Shown: positions 56,567 through 64,000 of the stretch, in pieces
How positions within the stretch are numbered: position 1 is the first letter of the stretch
How the letters are laid out: each line of letters begins with the position of its first letter
DNA from: Aquimarina algicola
Lineage (GTDB): Bacteria; Bacteroidota; Bacteroidia; Flavobacteriales; Flavobacteriaceae
Length of the DNA stretch: 64,000 nt
NCBI RefSeq assembly: GCF_006443095.1
Contig: NZ_VFWZ01000009.1
Coordinates: 254,990 to 318,989, forward strand
Direction of reading: 5' to 3'
Made by a program: the position numbers and the translations under genes
Notes under the pieces: generated by a model
Databases searched by the model: none
Seen by the model: only the letters and a program-made list of their open reading frames with translations
What the model was told of the DNA's origin: nothing

Positions 56567-57100
56567 ATGAAAAAGTTAGCAATCATTGTACTATTAACTA
56601 TTGTGCCATATGTATCAAACGCACAAGGTTATTTTGATAAATATGAAGATATGAGTGATGTGACCTCTATGGTCATGACAAGTAAGATGTTTAAATTACT
56701 AAGCAAAATTGATTTTGAAAGCTCAGACAAAGAGACACAACAATACCTTAATCTTGTAGAAAATATTAATAATATAAAAGTATTTGTTACAGAAAATAAG
56801 GATATAAGTAACAAAATGAGGAGTGATGTAAGCCAATATCTTAAATCAGCCTCTCTAGACGAATTGATGCGTGTAAAGAGTGATGATGGACAGAATATAA
56901 AATTTTATTTTAAACCTGGGAAATCAGATGATTATGTAAAAGAACTTTTTATGTATCTAGAAGGTAATGATAGTAAAGAAGGCCCAGAAACCGTTATTTT
57001 GACAATTACTGGTAATATAGATCTAAAACAAGTATCAAAGTTGGCAGATGATCTTAATATCCCGGGAGGTAAAGAATTAAAGAAAGTGAAAACACAGTAG
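56567..57100 (+). CDS. DUF4252 protein, copy 1
   Basis: 177 residues with a signal peptide (cleavage near SNA-QGY). Typical DUF4252 features: KMFKLLSKIDFESSDKET, then VFVTENKDISNKM and VILTITGNIDLKQVSKLAD. Periplasmic, function unknown; in an operon with the sigma factor and with a second DUF4252 gene. Confidence 0.85.
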   Translation: MKKLAIIVLLTIVPYVSNAQGYFDKYEDMSDVTSMVMTSKMFKLLSKIDFESSDKETQQYLNLVENINNIKVFVTENKDISNKMRSDVSQYLKSASLDELMRVKSDDGQNIKFYFKPGKSDDYVKELFMYLEGNDSKEGPETVILTITGNIDLKQVSKLADDLNIPGGKELKKVKTQ

Positions 57101-57239
57101 ACATCAATCAATAACGATCATGCAAATTGAGTACGCTTTTTGGCAGTACAGTATCAAAATGAACTGCCAAAAAGCTTATGATTTTTACAACATCTACAAT
57201 TTGTATGCTTTTTATAATAATCAATCAAAAACGATAAAT

Positions 57240-57782
57240 ATGAAACATATATTCAAACTTTTTAGTGTAATTGTTGCCATTTTTTTGGTGAGTTGTAATA
57301 GCGAACCTACCTTACAAGAATACTTTGTAAATCATCAGGATGATAAAGATTTTATCGCAGTAGATATCCCGTCTAGTCTATTGGATAAAGGAAAAATAGA
57401 TCTTAATGAAGAAGAAACCGCAGCCTTAGAAAGTATTAAAAAGATTAATTTTTTGGCATTACGAATTAATGACAATAATAAGAATAGGTTCGAAGAAGAA
57501 AAAACAGTCATAAAAAAAATATTAGACAAAGATCAGTATGAAACCCTGATGAAGTTTGGTTCTAATGGGGTAAAAGCAGTATTAAAATTTCAAGGTGAAG
57601 AAGATGATATTGATGAGGTAATTGTTTTTGCTTCTGATCGAGAAGAAGGGTTAGCACTTGTGAGAGTACTGGGAGATAATATGAGACCCGAAAAGATTTT
57701 AAAACTTGCAAAATCTGTAGAAGAAGGAAAGATTGATATCGAAGCTTTTAAGGATATTGCAAAAACAATAGATTTTGATTAG
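57240..57782 (+). CDS. DUF4252 protein, copy 2 (lipoprotein)
   Basis: The start at 57240 begins a lipoprotein signal (MKHIFKLFSVIVAIFLVSC); the longer frame would add 40 unlikely residues. 180 residues. Features include DFIAVDIPSSLLDKG and DEVIVFASDREEGLALVRVLG. A diverged paralogue of the preceding gene, ending the sigma operon. Confidence 0.82.
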   Translation: MKHIFKLFSVIVAIFLVSCNSEPTLQEYFVNHQDDKDFIAVDIPSSLLDKGKIDLNEEETAALESIKKINFLALRINDNNKNRFEEEKTVIKKILDKDQYETLMKFGSNGVKAVLKFQGEEDDIDEVIVFASDREEGLALVRVLGDNMRPEKILKLAKSVEEGKIDIEAFKDIAKTIDFD

Positions 57783-57822
57783 TTAATTTGAATACCTTGT
57801 TGTAATGTAACAAGGGGTATTT

Positions 57823-57862
57823 AAAAAGGCTTTACCTGTATCTACACAAGTAAAGCCTTTTT
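57823..57862. terminator. Terminator of the sigma operon
   Basis: A perfect 13-bp stem AAAAAGGCTTTAC / GTAAAGCCTTTTT (57823-57835, 57850-57862), followed by T's. A second bulged hairpin at about 57791-57822 precedes it. Confidence 0.88.
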
Positions 57863-57880
57863 TTATTTTCATTATTGATT

Positions 57881-58012
57881 TTAGATATTAGCAGTAGTAT
57901 CAATAATTGCCGTCGTGTCGTTGAAAGCAGTTGTATCATTTTTTACAACTTCTTTACCATTGTTGAGCTTAGAAATTCTCACTTTCTTCAAACTTAATTT
58001 ACGTTTTTTCAT
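57881..58012 (-). CDS. RiPP-leader-like 43-residue peptide with three DTTA repeats
   Basis: Encodes a leader-like basic N-terminus MKKRKLSLKKVRISKLNN, resembling Bacteroidetes class I lanthipeptide or rSAM-RiPP leaders (MKK.KLSLKK...SKLN), then a core with the repeat NDTTAF-NDTTAI-IDTTAN and the stop. There is no Cys, so lanthionines cannot form; the regular Asp and Thr could instead suit ester linkages as in graspetides. It lies 125 bp downstream of purB, with its own start context. No modification enzyme is in the window. The translation was made by hand and is exact, but its expression is unproven. Confidence 0.55.
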   Translation of the reverse strand: MKKRKLSLKKVRISKLNNGKEVVKNDTTAFNDTTAIIDTTANI

Positions 58013-58136
58013 CGTTTTTTGATTTAAAATTAAACTACATGAAAATAGTAAATATGATTGTTAATTTTACTTGTAATATTAAGCCTTTGTGTTAATCTTT
58101 TATTATAAATTAAAACGAGCTTTAGTAATACAAAGC

Positions 58137-59480
58137 TCAAATTCCTGTATAGTTAGAAGGAGATATTTCTTTTAATTCTGATTTGATATCATCAGAAACC
58201 TCCAGTGTATCTATAAAATTAGCAATCGAATCTTTATTGATTTTTTCATTGGTTCTAGTCAACCCTTTTAGCGCTTCATAAGGATTAGGATATCCTTCTC
58301 TTCTTAATATCGTTTGGATTGCTTCTGCTACTACTGCCCAATTATTTTCGAGATCATCAGAGAATTTTTCTTCATTCAGTAGTAGTTTATTAAGCCCTTT
58401 TAGCGTTGCCTGAAAAGCAATAACTGTATGACCAAAAGGAACCCCTACATTTCTAAGAACTGTGCTATCGGTAAGATCGCGCTGTAATCTGCTTACCGGT
58501 AATTTTGCAGCCAGGTGCTCAAACAATGCATTGGCGATCCCTAGATTTCCCTCGCTATTTTCAAAATCAATTGGATTTACTTTATGTGGCATAGCAGATG
58601 ATCCCACTTCACCTTTTTTGATTTTTTGTTTAAAATAGTCCATAGATACATATGTCCATATATCACGATCAAGATCCAGTAGAATAGTGTTGATACGCTT
58701 TAATCCATCAAATAAGGCGGCCATATGATCATAGTGCTCTATCTGAGTGGTAGGAAAAGAGTGGTGTAACCCTAGTTTTTCCTGTACGAATTGAGTGCCA
58801 AAAGCTTTCCAATCTATAGTAGGATAGGCAACCTTGTGCGCATTGTAATTTCCTGTAGCTCCACCAAATTTTGCGGCGCTAGGGATATCATTTAATAAAT
58901 CAAATTGAGCTTCTAACCGGGTAACATACACCTGTAGTTCTTTTCCTAGTCGGGTAGGAGATGCAGGTTGCCCATGCGTACGTGCCAGCATTGGTACATC
59001 TTTCCACTCATCAACCAGAGCTGTTAATTTATCTTTTAAGGCTAGGTATTGTGGGATATACACATTTCCTATCGCTTCTTTAATGCTTAATGGTATAGCG
59101 GTATTGTTGATATCTTGAGAAGTTAACCCAAAATGGATAAACTCTTTATATTCTTGAAGTCCAAGAGCATCAAATTTTTCTTTTATAAAATACTCTACCG
59201 CTTTTACGTCATGATTTGTCACTTTTTCAATGTCCTTGATCGCCAAAGCATCTTCGCTAGAAAATGTAGTATAGATTGTTCTAAGGTTCTCAAATAACGA
59301 GGCTTCTACATTTTGTAATTGCGGTAGGGGTAATTCGCACAAAGCAATAAAATATTCGATCTCTACCAATACACGGTATTTGATTAAAGCTTCCTCACTA
59401 AAATACGAACTAAGCGATTGTGTTTTTGATGCATAACGGCCATCTATAGGAGAGATGGCTTGTAGCGAAAATGTGGACAT
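58137..59480 (-). CDS. purB: Adenylosuccinate lyase
   Basis: The start at 59480 (MSTFSLQAISPIDGRYASK) matches the family; an in-frame ATG nine codons upstream is less likely. 447 residues. Motifs LEPQ-type SLSSYFSEEALIKYR, GLTSQDINNTAIPLSI, TRLGKELQVYVTRLEAQFD and the signature loop GSSAMPHKVNPIDFENSEGN. It catalyses two fumarate-releasing steps of purine synthesis. Promoter -7 candidate TATCTTTG at 59512-59505 (minus strand), without a clear -33. Confidence 0.97.
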   Translation of the reverse strand: MSTFSLQAISPIDGRYASKTQSLSSYFSEEALIKYRVLVEIEYFIALCELPLPQLQNVEASLFENLRTIYTTFSSEDALAIKDIEKVTNHDVKAVEYFIKEKFDALGLQEYKEFIHFGLTSQDINNTAIPLSIKEAIGNVYIPQYLALKDKLTALVDEWKDVPMLARTHGQPASPTRLGKELQVYVTRLEAQFDLLNDIPSAAKFGGATGNYNAHKVAYPTIDWKAFGTQFVQEKLGLHHSFPTTQIEHYDHMAALFDGLKRINTILLDLDRDIWTYVSMDYFKQKIKKGEVGSSAMPHKVNPIDFENSEGNLGIANALFEHLAAKLPVSRLQRDLTDSTVLRNVGVPFGHTVIAFQATLKGLNKLLLNEEKFSDDLENNWAVVAEAIQTILRREGYPNPYEALKGLTRTNEKINKDSIANFIDTLEVSDDIKSELKEISPSNYTGI

Positions 59481-59527
59481 AATGTTGTGTTTTTTTGAAA
59501 GATGCAAAGATAAACGATATGTTTTGA

Positions 59528-60094
59528 TTAAGAATTTTTGGATTGTAATTTTTTCAATATCATTCGAGACCGTGCTTTGTATGCAGCGCTACCAGTGTTG
59601 TAATTAAGCTCTAATGTTGTTTTGAGCTCGGGATGTACCCAATCGAATTCTGTACCCAGTAAATATAGTGTTGTCATCGTATACGCCTTTGTAGCAACTT
59701 TTTGATCTGTAATTAGCCAGTCAAAACCAATTTCTACCATCTGTTCTCGATGTTCTTTATGTAGCGATTGTTGTACTTCCTTCTTTTTTTGGGTATAAAA
59801 AGCAAGGGCAAGATATTCAAATATTTTGGCCATTGGGCGTACAGCAGGATCTTGATATACTTTGGGTACAATAGATATAAAGCTATCTAGATACGGCAGC
59901 AATATGTTTAATTTGTTTTTACATACAAACTCAAGCGCCCACGAGGCTCTACAAGAAATTTTTTCATCTACCAATTCGCAAATAGATAATAGCTCCGGCA
60001 GTAGCTCCGGGTGATCCAAAAGTAAGTTGGCTACATAAGCTCTCTTTTCTCTAGAATGATCAATAGTATCGATAACATCTTTTATAGCTGTCAT
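59528..60094 (-). CDS. HEAT-like protein adjacent to purB
   Basis: The start at 60094 (MTAIKDVIDTIDHSREKRAYVANLLLDHPELLPELL) is preferred. 188 residues, alpha-helical repeats resembling HEAT/ARM (HPELLPELLSICELVDEKISCRASWALEFVCK, WLITDQKVATKAYTMTTLYLLG). Often mis-annotated as adenylosuccinate lyase in Flavobacteriia because of its constant purB neighbour; it is not that enzyme. Function unknown, 47 bp upstream of purB in the same direction. Confidence 0.7.
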   Translation of the reverse strand: MTAIKDVIDTIDHSREKRAYVANLLLDHPELLPELLSICELVDEKISCRASWALEFVCKNKLNILLPYLDSFISIVPKVYQDPAVRPMAKIFEYLALAFYTQKKKEVQQSLHKEHREQMVEIGFDWLITDQKVATKAYTMTTLYLLGTEFDWVHPELKTTLELNYNTGSAAYKARSRMILKKLQSKNS

Positions 60095-60245
60095 GGTTGC
60101 GGTTGTTTGGTTATATTTATGAATAGAGAGAAGGTTGAAACTCAAAAATACTTAATAAAAATAAATCAGTAAGCATCTATTATATATTGAACTCGTTTAA
60201 ACTTTTTGAATTTGCTAAAAAATTGCTCTTTTTAGCCCTGTTTTT

Positions 60246-60561
60246 GTCTTTTTGACTTTCCGTTTGGTCTTTTTGATTAAAATTTCAACCCAATGAGTAG
60301 AAATTTTAACCGATTAGGTTAAAATTTGAGTCTAACACGTTAAAATTTTAAAGGTAGAGGTCAAAATTTGGGTCACGCTTCTTAAAATTTGAGTCTCTAT
60401 GGTTAAACGTTACGTCTTTTTGACCTTCCGTTTGGTCTTTTTGATCAAAATTTCAACTTGCTGAGTAGAAATTTTAACTGATTAGGTTAAAATTTGAGTC
60501 TAACGCGTTAAAATTTTAAAGGTTGAGGTTAAAATTTGGGTCTCTGATAGTTAAACGTTAC
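60246..60561 (+). repeat. Tandem non-coding repeat with hairpins
   Basis: Unit 1 (60246-60413, 168 bp) and unit 2 (60414-60561, 148 bp, missing one 20-bp segment) both begin GTCTTTTTGACNTTCCGTTT and end GTTAAACGTTAC. Each holds the hairpin AAATTTTAAC(C/T)-GATTA-GGTTAAAATTT, and the AAATTT core recurs about 11 times in total. The change C to T in the stem turns C-G into U-G, keeping the pairing. No ORF covers it. Confidence 0.7.
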
Positions 60562-60614
60562 GTCACCCGAACTCGATTTGGGGTCACACAAGTTGCGTTC
60601 GCACTGCCGGTGAG

Positions 60615-60655
60615 ATGCTGTATTAAGTACAGCATAGCGTTATGCTATTTTTTTT
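60615..60655 (+). terminator. Two overlapping hairpins with T run
   Basis: ATGCTGTA/TACAGCAT (60615-60622, 60628-60635) overlaps AGCATA/TATGCT (60631-60636, 60641-60646), the second followed by eight T's. Only one hairpin can form at a time. The phrase GAGATGCTG..CAGCAT resembles a dispersed flavobacterial hairpin known to me from memory. Confidence 0.55.
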
Positions 60656-60688
60656 AAGTTTAGTAGTTCATTATATATAGTATTACAT

Positions 60689-61366
60689 TCACTGTAATAA
60701 ATTTTCTACAATTTTGGGTACTCCTGTAGTTGCTTTTTCTGATAACACAGTAAGATTACTTTTGGGTTCAATTGCAGGTTTAGGATCAATAAAATAGATA
60801 TCAGTATTTGATGACGCATACGATAATAGCCCCGCAGCAGGATATACTTGCATAGAAGTACCAATAATAATTACGATATCAGCTTTTTCGGTAATTGTAA
60901 TAGCATTATCCATCATAGGTACATCTTCGCCAAACCAAACAATATGTGGGCGTAGTTGTTGGTTGTGCTCACAGAGGTCTCCTATATTTAAGTCATCTTT
61001 CCAGTCAAGCACCAGATCTTGATCAAATTGGCTTCTTACCTTTAATAATTCACCATGCAGATGTATGATGTTGCTACTACCGGCACGCTCATGCAAATCG
61101 TCAACATTTTGTGTGATGATAGTCACATGGTATTTTTTTTCTAATGTAACCAATGCTTTATGTGCCTCATTGGGTACTACGGTAGATAGCTGGCTTCTCC
61201 TTTTGTTATAAAAATCAAGAACCAACTCAGGGTTATTATTCCACCCGATAGGCGAAGCAACCTCCATAATGTCATGGCCTTCCCAAAGCCCATTTGCATC
61301 TCTAAAGGTACTAATACCACTCTCTGCACTTACGCCTGCACCGGTAAGAACTACTATATTTTTCAT
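60689..61366 (-). CDS. Sirtuin family NAD-dependent protein deacylase
   Basis: 225 residues. Sirtuin motifs: GAGVSAESGISTFRDANGLW, TQNVDDLHERAGS, HLHGELL and LRPHIVWFGEDVP, with the catalytic His in LHGEL. The zinc ribbon normally provided by two CxxC pairs is reduced: only one Cys (LCEHN) appears between HGELL and QLRP. Related Bacteroidetes sirtuins, as I recall, also lack it. Activity should still be possible through the intact NAD site, but zinc binding is doubtful. Confidence 0.9.
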   Translation of the reverse strand: MKNIVVLTGAGVSAESGISTFRDANGLWEGHDIMEVASPIGWNNNPELVLDFYNKRRSQLSTVVPNEAHKALVTLEKKYHVTIITQNVDDLHERAGSSNIIHLHGELLKVRSQFDQDLVLDWKDDLNIGDLCEHNQQLRPHIVWFGEDVPMMDNAITITEKADIVIIIGTSMQVYPAAGLLSYASSNTDIYFIDPKPAIEPKSNLTVLSEKATTGVPKIVENLLQ

Positions 61367-61763
61367 AAATAAACACGATCAATTCGATTATTACACTTAA
61401 AACTATCTAAAAAAATCAACCTATCCCTATAAAAAGAATAGATTTTAATGATTGCACAAAAATAAGGAAATGGATTTCTCTATTGTTTAATGTCGAATTT
61501 TAACACTAACTACCAGATTTTAAGATTATTTCATAAAAATTATACAAAATCAAGAGATTTTTACGTTTGTCTAATCAAAATATTTATACTGTTGAAAGGC
61601 ACATATTAGTCGATGATTAACATAATTGTAAGTGTTTGTAAATGAGAATGTTCCGTATTAAAATTACGGTTTTTCCGTAACAAAAAAAAGTGTAAATATG
61701 CTATATTGTTGATATCAAATCCCGTATTTAATTAACCGACACTAATATTTAATCTTATATACT
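61367..61763. other. Intergenic region upstream of the LytTR regulator
   Basis: 397 bp, AT-rich. Besides the CCGTA site at 61653-61679 (listed separately), TATTTTTG (-7-like on the minus strand) at 61464-61457 may belong to the sirtuin gene. No RNA or ORF was found. Confidence 0.4.
61653..61679. promoter_or_regulatory. CCGTA / TACGG / CCGTA site upstream of LytTR gene
   Basis: CCGTA (61653-61657), TACGG (61665-61669) and CCGTA (61675-61679) form two nested inverted pairs 85 bp before the regulator ATG. A fourth CCCGTA follows near 61722. Possible autoregulatory site for the LytTR protein. Confidence 0.4.
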
Positions 61764-62501
61764 ATGAAATACCCTTATGTAATTATTGATAATGACGATA
61801 AAATTGCTGAAACCATCCAAGTATCTTTAGAAGACAAACCCAATTATATCTGTATTGGCAAAGCCAAAGACGAGCAAGAAGCCTTGGATTTGATTTTATC
61901 AAGAAGACCTCGAATTGTTTTTATGGAACCCGAAGTACCGGGGCTATATAACGATAGCATGCAATACTCAATCATTACAGAGTTATCTCGGTATATGAGC
62001 AGATTGCCGGAGTTTGTGGTGATGACCAAAACAACACAATATGCCATAGAGGGTATACGTAACAGAGTATTAGATTATATATTGAAGCCTTTTGGCCCGG
62101 GGCATATTACCAGAACATTGATGCGGTTTGAAAAAGACTTTGATCAGATAGAAGACAATACACTATGTTTTAGATCTTATGGAGATTACCGATTCGTAAA
62201 TGTAGACGAGATCCTATATCTCAAGGCAGATAATAATACAACCGATTTTATTATGAGTAATGGCAATACTGTGCAAGCCTTCAAGACTTTGAAGCATTTT
62301 CAAAACCTATTGCCCAGACATTTTGTAAGAGTACATAATAGTTATATCATTAATATGCATTATGTATCGAGGATTCATTTTGGAAAAGCAAAATGTGCCA
62401 TCAAAAATACCAACGATCTCATTCCGTTCTCAAAATCGTACAAAAACAATGTAGAAGAAATTAAAGATACTTTAGCAAAAAGTAGTTTAATCTATATATA
62501 G
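61764..62501 (+). CDS. LytTR response regulator with altered receiver
   Basis: 245 residues. The receiver domain opens VIIDNDD; the expected phospho-acceptor Asp is Glu55 (VFMEPEVPG, where D.xMPG is usual) and the second acidic-pocket residue is Asn10. The Thr (MTKTTQ) and Lys (YILKPF) are kept. Residues about 140-245 are a LytTR DNA-binding domain (LYLKADNNTTDFIM, RVHNSYIINMHYVSRI). A Glu mimics phospho-Asp, so the protein may act without phosphorylation. No histidine kinase is adjacent. Confidence 0.92.
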   Translation: MKYPYVIIDNDDKIAETIQVSLEDKPNYICIGKAKDEQEALDLILSRRPRIVFMEPEVPGLYNDSMQYSIITELSRYMSRLPEFVVMTKTTQYAIEGIRNRVLDYILKPFGPGHITRTLMRFEKDFDQIEDNTLCFRSYGDYRFVNVDEILYLKADNNTTDFIMSNGNTVQAFKTLKHFQNLLPRHFVRVHNSYIINMHYVSRIHFGKAKCAIKNTNDLIPFSKSYKNNVEEIKDTLAKSSLIYI

Positions 62502-62533
62502 TAAAGGTATTTAACATAAATATAATGTAATAG

Positions 62534-62565
62534 CCAGCAGATAGAAATATCTGTTGGTTTTTTTG
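62534..62565 (+). terminator. Terminator of the LytTR gene
   Basis: CCAGCAGATA (62534-62543) pairs with TATCTGTTGG (62548-62557) with one G-T pair and is followed by eight T's. Confidence 0.85.
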
Positions 62566-62890
62566 TAATACGGTATTTTGATATTGTTAGTAGTTTTTTT
62601 CTTACAAAATGTATCAAAACTAAAAATTCGACCAGTTACCTCTATAAATCGTCCATTTACTTCTAATAGTAGGTAAACTACTAAACACACCTTAATATAT
62701 TATGCGCCGGGAGAGAATCGAGCTACATTTGTAGTGTACAATTAGAGAAACAAACATATCAAAAACGTGATTTTCTAATGAAGTATTTGTCGCATGCGCA
62801 GCGAGAGTCCCAAAATAGATTAAAATATTAAAAATTAATTAAGTACAGCAAAAAGAGTAAGACTAAGTACAACCCTAAAAGAACAATATT
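62566..62890. other. Intergenic region before small lipoproteins
   Basis: 325 bp, AT-rich with a GC-richer patch (CGCATGCGCAGCGAGAGTCC near 62791). A 17-codon frame (MKYLSHAQRESQN, start 62778) has no recognisable product and is not called. Nothing else found. Confidence 0.35.
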
Positions 62891-63049
62891 ATGAAAACTA
62901 TAAAAACATTATTCGCCATATTATTTTTAAGTACATTTTTTATCGCTTGTGAAGCAGATTCTGTAAATGATGAAGTAGGAATTGAAGAAATAGATACTTT
63001 AGGAACTGAAGATGATAGTAAAGAAATCACACCTCCCGGCCAAGACTAA
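62891..63049 (+). CDS. Small acidic lipoprotein, tandem copy 1
   Basis: 52 residues. Signal MKTIKTLFAILFLSTFFIAC with the Cys at 20, then a short acidic mature part (EADSVNDEVGIEEIDTLGTE) with DDSKEI. Paralogue of the next gene. Function unknown. The pair precedes a TPR lipoprotein gene. Confidence 0.72.
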   Translation: MKTIKTLFAILFLSTFFIACEADSVNDEVGIEEIDTLGTEDDSKEITPPGQD

Positions 63050-63102
63050 TCAGATAATTCTATTTTATTGAAATATAACATTAACTAACAAAAAGCATTA
63101 TT

Positions 63103-63255
63103 ATGAGAACTATAAAGACGCTATTCATTATTTTATTTTTAAGCACATTTTTTATCGCTTGTGAAACAGACTCCATAGATGATGAATTAAATACAGAATT
63201 AAATGATATTAATTCATCGGAAGATGATAGTAAAGAAATTCCAGTACCTAATTAG
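63103..63255 (+). CDS. Small acidic lipoprotein, tandem copy 2
   Basis: 50 residues, same signal (MRTIKTLFIILFLSTFFIAC) and DDSKEI near the end; the middle differs (TELNDINSSE). 53 bp after copy 1. Function unknown; a local duplication. Confidence 0.72.
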   Translation: MRTIKTLFIILFLSTFFIACETDSIDDELNTELNDINSSEDDSKEIPVPN

Positions 63256-63301
63256 ATATCAGAAAGATTATTCTACATATTCATAAAATTTTAAATTAAA
63301 T

Positions 63302-63331
63302 AAAAAAGCTCTAGATATTTAGGGCTTTTTT
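63302..63331 (+). terminator. Terminator after the small lipoproteins
   Basis: AAAAAAGCTCTA (63302-63313) pairs with TAGGGCTTTTTT (63320-63331) with one G-T pair and runs into T's. Confidence 0.8.
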
Positions 63332-63375
63332 ATTTAATTTAAAATCGATTTCTTAGAAATGGAAAAATAATTAAA

Positions 63376-64000
63376 ATGCTAAAAGTTTCATTAAAATATC
63401 TCTGTATTATAATTTTAATGCTTGGTTTTATTATTTCATGTAATAATAAAAAAACAAGGATAGAAGATCAAGACTTAAAATACAATTTAATTGATGAGTT
63501 TATAAATAAAGGGAAAAATAGTGAGCTATCAAATGAAGAAAGGGTAGAAAATTTAGAAAAAGCTTATGGTATTTACTCTACCTTAAAAGATAATTCAATG
63601 AAAGTCGAAAAAATTCATCAAATATCCTTTGCTTATTATTCTTTAAAAGATTTTGAGAATTATAAAAAATTTAATGAGAAGGCATTAGAACTTTCTAAAT
63701 CAATTAACGACTCACTTAAAATAGCAGAATCATATGGGTATCTTGGTATATATTACAGGGTATCAGAGCTTGATAATGCTTACAAGAATTTTTATCAGGC
63801 AGAAAAAATTTATTCTTCTATCAATCTTAGCAAATATGATAAAAAAGAGATTGCCTTTGAACATGGAAGAATATTAATAGATTTAGCCAGAGTATTACAA
63901 AGAACAAAAAACTATAGTGAAAGTGAGAAAGCTACTATTCGTGCGATAGAAAGTTTTAATAAAGCAGAAAACGAAAAATTCTTGTCAATTTGCTATACAA
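63376..64000 (+). CDS. TPR lipoprotein or sensor (3' end missing)
   Basis: 208 codons visible, cut by the window end. Lipoprotein signal ending GFIISCNNKK, then tetratricopeptide-like helices (YYSLKDFENYKKFNEKALELS, YGYLGIYYRVSELDNAY). Similar flavobacterial proteins continue into a coiled coil with a LuxR-type HTH or a histidine kinase, but the missing part decides which. It follows the acidic lipoprotein pair by 120 bp. Confidence 0.7.
   Translation, partial: MLKVSLKYLCIIILMLGFIISCNNKKTRIEDQDLKYNLIDEFINKGKNSELSNEERVENLEKAYGIYSTLKDNSMKVEKIHQISFAYYSLKDFENYKKFNEKALELSKSINDSLKIAESYGYLGIYYRVSELDNAYKNFYQAEKIYSSINLSKYDKKEIAFEHGRILIDLARVLQRTKNYSESEKATIRAIESFNKAENEKFLSICYT

Noticed and set aside
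62778..62831. 17-codon frame
   Set aside because: No recognisable product or start signal, and no conservation could be tested.
1..64000. tRNA, rRNA, CRISPR or insertion sequence
   Set aside because: No cloverleaf, ribosomal motif, regular spacer array or transposase was seen on reading; a tRNAscan/CRISPR search would be decisive.

Overview
The window is low-GC DNA from a marine Bacteroidetes bacterium, most likely family Flavobacteriaceae (Aquimarina-like; the genus is inferred from memory of gene styles, not from a search). The pointers are AT-rich DNA, few recognisable Shine-Dalgarno sites, many lipoproteins with acidic residues after the lipid Cys (surface-export style), a TANNTTTG-type promoter upstream of glnK, a DUF4252 operon behind an ECF sigma factor, and a BtuB/BtuG-type cobalamin uptake pair. 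I saw no rRNA, tRNA, CRISPR array, insertion sequence or phage module.

Layout. 1-2975: minus-strand operon of a GMC oxidoreductase, a gluconate-2-dehydrogenase subunit-3 protein and a sugar isomerase/epimerase (cut by the window edge), probably periplasmic sugar oxidation. 3498-12354: membrane protein, LRR lipoprotein, AraC regulator, TIKI/TraB-like DUF5694 protein, CBM9-like/esterase fusion and S41 peptidase. 12425-22844: housekeeping (mnmE, two DUF4870 proteins) and a nitrogen block (amt-glnK facing away from gltB-gltD). 23000-34314: phytase/esterase-like lipoprotein, a BlaI / M56 (BlaR-like) / beta-lactamase-fold hydrolase cluster with a triple operator, AhpD-like protein, serine/threonine dehydratase, spermidine-synthase-like protein, dnaN, DinB-like protein. 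34478-36937: orphan TPR histidine kinase and a lipoprotein.

36972-53849 is the cobalamin region. On the minus strand lie cobU, cobT, cobS, cobC, btuF and btuC; on the plus strand a cobalamin riboswitch precedes btuB and a BtuG-like surface propeller lipoprotein. The minus-strand series is interrupted between cobU and cobT by about 7 kb of accessory genes (42986-49751). These are mostly unrecognised secreted proteins, several preceded by copies of the same ~48-bp repeat, plus a double-glycine-leader peptide whose six cysteines follow knottin-like spacing. No BtuD ATPase is visible.

53921-64000: S41 peptidase, ECF sigma/anti-sigma-like/DUF4252 operon, a 43-residue RiPP-leader-like peptide with three DTTA repeats, purB with its usual HEAT-like neighbour, a structured non-coding tandem repeat, a sirtuin without the usual zinc cysteines, a LytTR regulator with a Glu in place of the phospho-acceptor Asp, and two tandem small acidic lipoproteins ahead of a TPR lipoprotein cut by the window end.

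The best candidates for something undescribed are the two short peptide genes (49545-49751 and 57881-58012), the repeat-linked island, and the structured tandem repeat at 60246-60655.
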